This document shows, in pieces, positions 8,761 through 15,314 of a stretch of 64,000 nt of DNA. Made by a program: the position numbers and the translations under genes. Every line of letters begins with the position of its first letter. The first letter of the stretch is position 1. Source of the DNA: a virus; IMG/VR virus record IMGVR_UViG_3300046096_000916, positions 1 to 64,000 of that record; one strand, given 5' to 3'. The notes beneath the pieces were generated by a model. That model saw only the letters and a program-made list of their open reading frames with translations, was not told the DNA's origin and searched no databases.

Positions 8761-9993
8761 CTATGCAATATCAAAAAAAGACAACTGTCTAGGCTTACTG
8801 TTTCCTTCTTGCTTCATCGTAGTCTCAAGATGTCTCTTGAGTTGTTTTACTACTCCACAAGCTAACCTGCCCGAGCTGGGCATTATTTCTGAACGCTCAG
8901 GGATATTTATTCCTTCAAACCAGCTAAAAATATTTTTAGCTGCATTTAAATCTCTATCTTCTTTATGTCCACATTCTGGACACTCATATACTCGCTGTTT
9001 TAAGGGCATTTTATGCCTATGGGTTGTACAGCTTGAGCATATTTGACTACTTGGATAAAATCTATCTACTAAAATCAATTTACTTGAAAACTTTTGCGTT
9101 TTATACTCAAGTTGTCTTTTAAATTCATACATTCCACAATCAGCTATCGCTCCAGCGAGTTTATGGTTTTTCAAAAATGCTTTGATTGATAAATCCTCAA
9201 TCTTTATCTCGCTGTGGTTTTTGGCTAGATAAGTCGTGAGTTTATTAATCCCATCTTTACGAATATTAGATACTCTAGCGTGAAGTTTAGCTAATTTACG
9301 GACGGCTTTTGTGCGATTAGCTGATCCTTTTATTTTTCTACTTACTGCCCGTTGTAATTGCTTTAGCTTCTTTAACATTCTACGATAGGCTTTGGGATTT
9401 TCAAAAACCTTCCCGTTAGAACAAACAGCCAACTCTTTAATCCCTACATCAACACCCACAGACGGGCGATTTATGGGCATTTTAGGTAACTGTACATCAT
9501 GTTTTATAGAGATAAACCATTTATCGGCTTGTCTGCTAATTACGCAGTTATGTACAGCAGTTAAAGGTAATGGTTCGGCTAATCGTACCCAACCTATAGT
9601 TGGTAACTTTATGCGTTTACCGTCATTCTTAATCATTGGTTTAGCTATCGTTCCCGCTTCTAAGTAAAAAGAATCACATCGACCTTTTTTCTTAAAACGG
9701 GGAGCTTTACCTAACTTTTTAAAACAACGATCCCAAGCCGTACGTAAATTGGCGATCGCCTTCTGGGGTACATTTTTTGAAACGTCATAATACCATTTAT
9801 TTATTGGTTTAACTTCCGCCACTAATCGTTTATGTAAATCAAAAGCCGATGGTGTTTTTTCTCCATTTTTTAAGCATTCTTGAACAGTAGCACAAGCCCA
9901 GTTATAGGCGTGTCTTGCTGTACCTGATGCTTTTCTAAAAAGAGTAGATTGTTTATTGTTAGGTTTTAATTCAGTTTTAAAACTTAATAACAT
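8761..9993 (-). CDS. tnpB: TnpB-type RNA-guided nuclease (IS200/IS605 OrfB)
   Basis: 410 residues from the ATG at 9991-9993, which begins MLLSFKTELKPN as in TnpB relatives; an upstream TTG is less likely. The RuvC catalytic residues appear intact: D182 (VGVDVGIKEL), E266 (IKIEDLSIKAF) and aspartates in DRDLNAAKNI (346/348). A four-cysteine zinc ribbon (CSSC at 319-322, CPEC at 338-341) is present. TnpB proteins are omega-RNA-guided DNA nucleases that retain the element at its site. No tnpA transposase accompanies it, so it is a stand-alone IS1341-like element or a domesticated copy. Confidence 0.95.
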   Translation of the reverse strand: MLLSFKTELKPNNKQSTLFRKASGTARHAYNWACATVQECLKNGEKTPSAFDLHKRLVAEVKPINKWYYDVSKNVPQKAIANLRTAWDRCFKKLGKAPRFKKKGRCDSFYLEAGTIAKPMIKNDGKRIKLPTIGWVRLAEPLPLTAVHNCVISRQADKWFISIKHDVQLPKMPINRPSVGVDVGIKELAVCSNGKVFENPKAYRRMLKKLKQLQRAVSRKIKGSANRTKAVRKLAKLHARVSNIRKDGINKLTTYLAKNHSEIKIEDLSIKAFLKNHKLAGAIADCGMYEFKRQLEYKTQKFSSKLILVDRFYPSSQICSSCTTHRHKMPLKQRVYECPECGHKEDRDLNAAKNIFSWFEGINIPERSEIMPSSGRLACGVVKQLKRHLETTMKQEGNSKPRQLSFFDIA

Positions 9994-10106
9994 ATCAGTA
10001 GTAGTAAGATACAAAAATCATAGCATGTTTTAGGAGTAGTTTGAAGTTTTGTTGTGATTATTCTAGAGTTTATCCTAAGATTTGATAAGATATTAATTAA
10101 TTAAAT

Positions 10107-10241
10107 CTAAGTATATCTAAGTATTTTGTCTACTTTTTTATTCCCTACTTGACACATTTCTGTGGCATTGACAAAATTATCAGCTTTACGATAAGATATA
10201 TTTCTGTCGTTGTAGTTAGCGATTTCGATATTTACGTTCAT
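10107..10241 (-). pseudogene. KilA-N domain gene fragment (5' part, 44 aa)
   Basis: A short frame from the ATG at 10239-10241, preceded by AGGAG, encodes the start of a KilA-N domain: ISYRKADNFVNATEMC, then GNKKVDKILR, followed by a stop after two more residues. KilA-N domains run about 80-110 residues, so this is cut off after the first third. The truncation point lies 114 bp from the TnpB start, suggesting damage during insertion or rearrangement. The residues after the break match the beginning of the KilA-N gene at 13895 (GNKKVNDWLRLDST), which lacks exactly this N-terminal part. Confidence 0.7.
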
Positions 10242-10264
10242 TTTTAACTCCTATAAATTCATTA

Positions 10265-10336
10265 AATCAGTCTTAATTACATCTTGAGACTGATTTTGTT
10301 TTGTCGGTATTTAATGACTTACGCTGTGGTCAATTC
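10265..10336 (-). promoter_or_regulatory. KilA-N leader element A (hairpin plus conserved motif)
   Basis: Upstream of the KilA-N fragment, 9-nt arms AATCAGTCT (10265-10273) and AGACTGATT (10287-10295) form a hairpin. Next to it, 10308-10336 holds a motif read on the minus strand as GACCACAGCGTAAGTCATTA. The same arrangement (motif, hairpin, AGGAG, ATG) stands before the intact KilA-N gene at 10695-11420, although hairpin sequences differ. Shared regulation at the transcript or operator level is inferred. Confidence 0.55.
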
Positions 10337-10422
10337 TTCTTTGTTTATTGTAAACTAATTGAGTGCTTTTCTCACATTTTAATTAAAACATCTTTGCCAT
10401 AAACAAAGAGTTTTTTAATCGA

Positions 10423-10632
10423 TTAAAGATTAAATTTTCTTTGAGTGCTTATAAATATACTGGTCGTTATTGTTCTTAAATCCTCAGCCGATAATTCGAT
10501 ATTGTCTAATTCAGCCTCCGCTTTTACAGCTTTATAAGTACGAAAATAAAGATTAGCTTGTTTGCCTATGTATTCATTAACTCTATCTTTGAGAGTTGGC
10601 GGTTCTTTTTTTATTTCTGTTACTTGATCCAT
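10423..10632 (-). CDS. Small hypothetical protein, 69 aa
   Basis: Unrecognised, mixed-charge, probably helical protein with a Lys/Glu-rich N-terminus and no membrane segment. The start is supported by GAGAGG upstream. It follows the KilA-N gene on the same strand (62 bp gap) and is probably part of that regulatory operon. Confidence 0.55.
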   Translation of the reverse strand: MDQVTEIKKEPPTLKDRVNEYIGKQANLYFRTYKAVKAEAELDNIELSAEDLRTITTSIFISTQRKFNL

Positions 10633-10694
10633 TTTGTTTACCTCTCAATTAATTATTTTTATTCAAGGAGGTATTTAACCTCCTTGTTTTCTAG

Positions 10695-11420
10695 TTAGTG
10701 ATTAGGTGTAAAGAATTGTCTGATAGTGTTATCCAACTCCTCAGATACCTCATAAACACAAATATTTCGTGCCTGTCCATTACATAGTCTTTTTTCTTGG
10801 GTAGAAGGTAATCCTTTTGCTTTTACAAATTTTCCTAAGCAACCTCTTGTTTTGTGATTAGGTTTAAATCCTAATTCTTCCGCTCGTTGTGATACTCCCA
10901 TTTTTATTATTTTGCTTTCGCTTGATGTTAATAATTTAGCTGTTTGCAATTCATCACCAGCTTTGTCCAATAACAATTGTTTCAATGCTTCGCTACATTG
11001 TAGTTCTGGTATCTTGGCGATCGCCGTAACGTATTCAGTCACGGGTGGTAATGCTTTACGATACTCTCTCACTGTCCGTTCTGGTTTCACTATCGATACC
11101 GTGCCAGTCTCTAATAAGGTTTTGATATGTTTATCGCACCATATCGCAAACTCTGGACTTATCCAACGTCCGAAGTTTAAAGCTAATAATGGGTGCGCCC
11201 ATGTACCTTGTTGGCTAGGAATACCACCTTTATTTATTATCAAAAGTTCCGTTGTCGCTTTCCCGATATCGGCTTCTAACGCTTGTAAGTAGGCTCTCGT
11301 AGCTTCTAACTGTGACCAGTGCCCAATCAAAACCCCATTAGCTTTTGCCATTTGAGTTAAGTTGACGTAACCATCTTGATCACGTTGGTTGATTTCTTGT
11401 TCTCTGTACGTTAAAATCAT
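10695..11420 (-). CDS. KilA-N domain protein, likely phage antirepressor/regulator
   Basis: 241 residues. The N-terminal KilA-N domain (about 1-110) has YREQEINQRDQDGYVNLTQM, the GGIPSQQGTWAHP segment and ALNFGRWISPEFAIWCDKHI. KilA-N is a DNA-binding domain of large DNA viruses and phages, often in antirepressors. The C-terminal domain (about 160-241) with RAEELGFKPNH and LDNTIRQFF matches the C-terminus of the 13895-14590 gene, so the two are paralogues. AGGAG lies before the ATG. A conserved leader with a hairpin stands upstream. It contains a HIP1 site at about 11010. Confidence 0.85.
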   Translation of the reverse strand: MILTYREQEINQRDQDGYVNLTQMAKANGVLIGHWSQLEATRAYLQALEADIGKATTELLIINKGGIPSQQGTWAHPLLALNFGRWISPEFAIWCDKHIKTLLETGTVSIVKPERTVREYRKALPPVTEYVTAIAKIPELQCSEALKQLLLDKAGDELQTAKLLTSSESKIIKMGVSQRAEELGFKPNHKTRGCLGKFVKAKGLPSTQEKRLCNGQARNICVYEVSEELDNTIRQFFTPNH

Positions 11421-11446
11421 AATAGTCTCCTATCGTTGGTTAATTT

Positions 11447-11513
11447 AACCTATCTTGATGAGCGTCAAGATAGGTTTTTAGCGATATTTAACGACTTACG
11501 CAGTGGTCGGTTC
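11447..11513 (-). promoter_or_regulatory. KilA-N leader element B (hairpin plus conserved motif)
   Basis: Twelve-nt arms AACCTATCTTGA (11447-11458) and TCAAGATAGGTT (11465-11476) form a strong hairpin 27 bp before the ATG. The adjacent block 11485-11513, read on the minus strand as GACCACTGCGTAAGTCGTTA, matches the block at 10308-10336 with few changes. The hairpin could act as an operator, an attenuator or an mRNA-stability element. Confidence 0.6.
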
Positions 11514-11520
11514 AGATACT

Positions 11521-11928
11521 TTAAGCTACATTTTTTACTTTAATTAATTGCAAAATTTGTTTAGCTCTGGTATAATCTGGATCAAGTACATTCTGAATAA
11601 ATGCCAAAGATTTTTTAATCTCTTTTAACGCATTTATTAGCTGTGAAGGCGTTATTATTTCTTCATTAATAAAAAAGTTTTTAACTGTATCGAGAGCTTT
11701 TATGGCTTTTCGTTCATACGGTTTAAAACGTTTTAACAAGTAAGAATGTTCTCGGCAGTCAATCTTATTGACTTTGAAATAATGCTTAATCGCTTTACGT
11801 GCAACAATCTCAAAGAAAAGATTATCTTCTTTTTTGTAATACTTCATTTTCAAAATATTTTTGATTTCTGAATTATCTTGAGTGTCTAGCATTAGTAAAG
11901 CAATTTGTTGACAATGAGAATTATTCAT
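11521..11928 (-). CDS. Hypothetical helical protein, 135 aa
   Basis: No recognised domain. Lysine-rich and apparently all-helical. Its start overlaps the end of the upstream gene by 8 bp, showing translational coupling in a two-gene operon with 11921-12397. Confidence 0.6.
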   Translation of the reverse strand: MNNSHCQQIALLMLDTQDNSEIKNILKMKYYKKEDNLFFEIVARKAIKHYFKVNKIDCREHSYLLKRFKPYERKAIKALDTVKNFFINEEIITPSQLINALKEIKKSLAFIQNVLDPDYTRAKQILQLIKVKNVA

Positions 11929-12397
11929 TTATTACCCCGTAATAATTATTTTCTGTGTTGACAAGCATATATCCGTCAGAATTAATAGCTTTTGTCTCTA
12001 TAATTTCGGAGCTTAACTTTTCGATATATTCTTCTTTTTTGATGAATAAATTATCTATCTGTCCTTGCTCTAAATCTATGAGATTATCTAGCTTATTGAC
12101 GGCATCGTTAATCTTATCTTCTAATTCTATCAATTCCTTTGCTGTAGCTTGATTTACAAGTATTGGGGAATAGGTTTTGCCAGTTTCTAAACAATACAGT
12201 TGACCATCTAATTCGATGTACTTATTTATTGTTTCAGACTTAACAAGCTCTATTACTTTTCTTTGAATCTTGCTTACTTCTAACTGAATTGTTTTGAATT
12301 CTTTGAGAAGGTTAACTATTTCGATTAATTCAGTTTTAGACAATGACCAATTGTCTAAAACTGAATTGGACTTAGTAATCAATTCTAATGAGATCAT
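11921..12397 (-). CDS. Hypothetical coiled-coil protein, 158 aa
   Basis: Residues ~15-50 and 80-130 look like coiled coil (TKELIELEDKINDAVNKLDN). A strong AAGGAAAAGG sequence precedes the ATG. Codons 11-24 lie inside a perfect 18-bp inverted repeat, listed separately. Function unknown; it is co-transcribed with the following gene. Confidence 0.65.
   Translation of the reverse strand: MISLELITKSNSVLDNWSLSKTELIEIVNLLKEFKTIQLEVSKIQRKVIELVKSETINKYIELDGQLYCLETGKTYSPILVNQATAKELIELEDKINDAVNKLDNLIDLEQGQIDNLFIKKEEYIEKLSSEIIETKAINSDGYMLVNTENNYYGVINE
12327..12367. repeat. Perfect 18-bp inverted repeat inside a coding start
   Basis: AATTCAGTTTTAGACAAT at 12327-12344 is repeated exactly inverted at 12350-12367 with a 5-nt spacer. 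It begins about 30 bases inside the gene 11921-12397. In RNA it would be a stable hairpin close to the ribosome start; in DNA it is an ideal dimeric-protein operator. Confidence 0.85.
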
Positions 12398-12513
12398 CTC
12401 GCCTTTTCCTTATTTAATATTTGTAATTTGTCGAGGTTCTCTTAGAGTTGATTCTCTTGTTTTCTATTGTATTGCTTTTTACACGCAATGTCAATATAAA
12501 TAAAAAGATTGTT

Positions 12514-12804
12514 TTATTTGTTAGTGTAAAAGTCTTGTATATCAGCATCTAAGGATTTTAACAAAGCAAGAAATTTATCCGATTTAATACTTTCAGCTGA
12601 TCCATTCTCTAGCGTATTAATATAATTCATGCTACAAGTTACGCCGTAAGTTGCCATTTTTGCAGATAATTGTTTCATGGATAAACCTTTATCTAGTCTT
12701 TTATTTTTCAGAATAGTGGATTTTACCCGATCCCATTTAAAATAGGCGATCGCCTCGATACTAAATTGTGTAGATGTGGGTTTGTCCATAACTAAAATAC
12801 TCAT
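12514..12804 (-). CDS. XRE-family helix-turn-helix regulator
   Basis: 96 residues. The segment LKNKRLDKGLSMKQLSAKM through SMNYINTLENGSAESIKSDKFLALLKSLDAD is a Cro/C1-type helix-turn-helix (residues ~30-88). Size fits a phage repressor or Cro-like switch protein. It lies upstream of the coiled-coil gene on the same strand, so it may control this operon, possibly at the 12327 palindrome. It contains a HIP1 site at about 12747. Confidence 0.75.
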   Translation of the reverse strand: MSILVMDKPTSTQFSIEAIAYFKWDRVKSTILKNKRLDKGLSMKQLSAKMATYGVTCSMNYINTLENGSAESIKSDKFLALLKSLDADIQDFYTNK

Positions 12805-12880
12805 GTCATTTCTACCTCTTTTTTAATCTTATATTATTTTGTGTAAAATTTAAAAGTCTTTGAATAAATCAAAGACTTTG

Positions 12881-12935
12881 TGGATTGCTTTTCTAGTGTT
12901 TACATTCTTTTATTTATTGTAACAGATTTAAGTAC
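12881..12935 (+). repeat. Repeat flanking methyltransferase genes, copy 1
   Basis: The stretch with GATTGCTTTTCTAGTGTTTA and TTTATTTATTGTAAC recurs with few changes at about 58530-58585. Both copies lie just beyond the 3' end of a methyltransferase gene (12958 and 58604), so gene and flank were duplicated together. Confidence 0.65.
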
Positions 12936-12957
12936 TTTTTTAACTTTCTTCTCAATT

Positions 12958-13830
12958 TCAATTACACGAAAACAAGTCTTTTTGATTATTCTCTTCATGC
13001 CATTTAGCTATTCTGTTTTTGCCTACTTCAAAATATTCTTTATCCTTTTCGATGCAAATATATTTACGATTTAACTCAAGACAACTTATCGCCGTTGTGA
13101 AGCTACCAGCAAATGGATCAATTACTAAATCGTTTTCTTTTGTTGTCAATTCGATTAATTGCTTAAATAGTTTGACGGGCTTTTGTGTAGGATGTTCAAA
13201 TTGATAATGCTCTTTTTTTGCTACTAAAATACTTTTACAGAGTGCCCCTTTTTGATAACTATTAAAAGTTTCAAAATATCTATCTCTACGCAAAACAGGA
13301 CTCCGCTTGGTTATTCCATGTTTAATATTTTCCTTTCTAGTAAACTTACCCCATTCAATAAAATCTTCATAAGATTTTATTCTTTTTATTCCTGTCAGTA
13401 TTCTTTTGCAATCATCATTGGTAACGGAAGGAGACAATTGCTCATCAAATTCTATTTTATCCGTAAAAACTTTGTTCAATTTACTTTTTTCTTTTCCCAA
13501 TAAATTAGCTATTTCATGTATTCTCAATAAAGCATTCATTGGGTTACTAGGTCTTTTCTTATACCAAATTAACTCTTCCTTAAATACAAAACCGAATTCA
13601 CTACATATTACATTCCATTTAGCAAACTCAAAACCACGACCAAAAAACAATAAAAAACCCGTATCTTTAATTATTCTGTGACATTCAGTAAAGACAGCTT
13701 GAGCATCAAAAGGACAATCTAGTTTGTGTTTCAAATAACCATAAGGAGGATCAGTTATCACCGCATCAACTGAATTATCGGGAAGTGTTTTTAAAATATT
13801 CAAACAGTCATCGTGATAAATTTGGTTCAT
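12958..13830 (-). CDS. DNA methyltransferase, N4/N6 type
   Basis: 290 residues. DPPYG (about residues 28-32) is motif IV and DPFAGSFTTAIS (about 241-252) is motif I, the order found in the N6_N4_Mtase family. It is a close full-length paralogue of the gene at 1-863 and more distantly related to 58604-59452; N-terminus (MNQIYHDDCLNIL) and C-terminus (IEKDKEYFEVGKNRIAKWH) are shared by all three while the middle, probable target-recognition part differs most. No restriction enzyme is adjacent. Methylation to evade host restriction is the likely role. Confidence 0.93.
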   Translation of the reverse strand: MNQIYHDDCLNILKTLPDNSVDAVITDPPYGYLKHKLDCPFDAQAVFTECHRIIKDTGFLLFFGRGFEFAKWNVICSEFGFVFKEELIWYKKRPSNPMNALLRIHEIANLLGKEKSKLNKVFTDKIEFDEQLSPSVTNDDCKRILTGIKRIKSYEDFIEWGKFTRKENIKHGITKRSPVLRRDRYFETFNSYQKGALCKSILVAKKEHYQFEHPTQKPVKLFKQLIELTTKENDLVIDPFAGSFTTAISCLELNRKYICIEKDKEYFEVGKNRIAKWHEENNQKDLFSCN

Positions 13831-13894
13831 AATTTATTAATAAATAAGTAATCTAATTGTAATATAAATAAAGTATAAATTAAATCATTTATGA

Positions 13895-14590
13895 ATGAAG
13901 AAATTTTGTATTGGGAATAAAAAAGTAAATGATTGGTTACGATTGGATTCTACCAATGCCTACATTCAAGCATTATCAAGAACTACGGGAATTATCGCAA
14001 ATGATTTAACCTCAGTAAAAGCTGGTTCACCTGTTAATGGCGGTGGTACTTGGATACATCCTAAGTTAACTTTAGAGTTAGCACGTTGGATAAGTGTTGA
14101 GTTTGCGATCTGGTGCGATACTCACTTAATGGAATTGTTGACTACAGGAAAAACTGAATTAAAACAAAATGAGGTAATTCCTTTAGTAGATGCAAAAGTA
14201 GAAAAAGATAAAGATGATCCTTTAACCATAATCTCTACGGTAATTGACTTAAAACAAAAGCTAGACGGTTTGAAACAAGATCGGTTAACTGAATTGTTAA
14301 ATTACCAATTAACAAGCCAAATAGAGATGTTAAACGTTAATCAAAGACGATTAGGCACTGCCACAGTAACTGAACAAAAACATTATCAGCCATGCAATGT
14401 ACGAGCCAAAGATTTAGGTTACAACATTTATCAAGTCAGCAACGGGACTGATTTAGGACGTTATGTCAAAAAATTAGTTGAACCAGCGTTTAAGGATTAT
14501 CAAGGACAATATCATGTTTGGCATTATGAAGTGAATAAACAGTTAGACAACGTCATTCACAGTTATTTTAAAAAAGATATTAATCGTTAA
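13895..14590 (+). CDS. KilA-N domain protein, N-terminally truncated
   Basis: 231 residues. The KilA-N domain begins mid-way, at KKFCIGNKKVNDWLRLDST, and continues with the GGGTWIHPKLTLELARWIS and FAIWCDTHLMELL segments. The usual first 30 residues (YRxxDxFVNATEMC) are missing from this frame. No Shine-Dalgarno sequence is seen and the KilA-N leader found upstream of the other copies is absent. The C-terminal domain (about 160-231) matches the 10695-11420 protein. It may be an expressed remnant or a pseudogene; an intact terminator follows. Confidence 0.7.
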   Translation: MKKFCIGNKKVNDWLRLDSTNAYIQALSRTTGIIANDLTSVKAGSPVNGGGTWIHPKLTLELARWISVEFAIWCDTHLMELLTTGKTELKQNEVIPLVDAKVEKDKDDPLTIISTVIDLKQKLDGLKQDRLTELLNYQLTSQIEMLNVNQRRLGTATVTEQKHYQPCNVRAKDLGYNIYQVSNGTDLGRYVKKLVEPAFKDYQGQYHVWHYEVNKQLDNVIHSYFKKDINR

Positions 14591-14593
14591 GTT

Positions 14594-14620
14594 AAAAAGC
14601 CGATCGCCTGATCGGCTTTT
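14594..14620. terminator. Bidirectional intrinsic terminator
   Basis: AAAAGCCGATC (14595-14605) pairs perfectly with GATCGGCTTTT (14610-14620) around a 4-nt loop, with A and T runs on both sides. It separates the convergent genes 13895-14590 and 14619-14891. Confidence 0.85.
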
Positions 14621-14891
14621 AAAGTAATAACATCTTTTCAATTAAATTAATTACTTGGCAATTATCCATGTCTCTAAACTCAAACCATTCACCAGTTTTT
14701 TTGAATTGTCTCAGTAAATAATGTAATCTCCGTTCCATTAACCGTTCGTTATATATTTTAGATGGGTTATCAAAAACCTTTACAATTCTTAACTTACTGC
14801 CGTTACCCGTTTGTAATTGTTTTAATCTTTTGTGAGGATTTACTGAAATTCCTATCTTAAAATTGTTGTCATCTGCGAATAAATAAATCAT
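14619..14891 (-). CDS. T5orf172 / GIY-YIG-like nuclease domain protein
   Basis: 90 residues. The pattern IYLFADDNNFKIGIS..P..RLKQLQTGN followed by LMERRLHYLLRQFKKTGEWF matches the T5orf172 (MUG113-type) version of the GIY-YIG fold, with the first-strand I-Y-L, K-I-G-I-S, the conserved arginine and the GEWF C-terminal motif. Such stand-alone domains occur in phages and are presumed DNA-cleaving or DNA-binding; function is not established. Confidence 0.75.
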   Translation of the reverse strand: MIYLFADDNNFKIGISVNPHKRLKQLQTGNGSKLRIVKVFDNPSKIYNERLMERRLHYLLRQFKKTGEWFEFRDMDNCQVINLIEKMLLL

Positions 14892-14924
14892 AATTTAATT
14901 ATCGATTATTAATTATTTAACACT

Positions 14925-15314
14925 ATGAAAAAGTTAATTATAGCACTTAGTGCAATGGCGATCGCCTCTTTTAATTTTATAACTCCTGTATCTGCTGAAT
15001 ATCGCAGACAAGAATTTGAAGATAGTTTTGATTACGTTTTGGAAAAGTTTAAGCAAGGAATTTATATTGGCGATTATGAACAATTCAGTTTTGATACTCA
15101 ACAAGAATTTGCCAAACAAGTGTGTATTGAAGGTAATTTTGAAAAAGCATTAGATAATTTCAAGAAAACCAAATATAACTATTATGTCGCTTTAATAATA
15201 TTATTGAATCAAGATCGTTATGAAATTTACGCTTTCAAACAAAATCTAATAACAAAAATGGCAAAATATTGCCCACAGGATAAAATAATTTATCCTACAG
15301 TTTTAAAAAATTAA
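14925..15314 (+). CDS. Secreted hypothetical protein, 129 aa
   Basis: A clear Sec signal peptide: MKK, hydrophobic core and a likely cut after PVSA (residue 24). The mature part is helical, with two cysteines and FEKALDNFKKTKYNYYVALI resembling a TPR-like helix pair. A HIP1 site lies inside the signal peptide codons. Its end overlaps the tape measure end by 4 bp in convergent orientation. Role unknown; it would act in the periplasm. Confidence 0.65.
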   Translation: MKKLIIALSAMAIASFNFITPVSAEYRRQEFEDSFDYVLEKFKQGIYIGDYEQFSFDTQQEFAKQVCIEGNFEKALDNFKKTKYNYYVALIILLNQDRYEIYAFKQNLITKMAKYCPQDKIIYPTVLKN

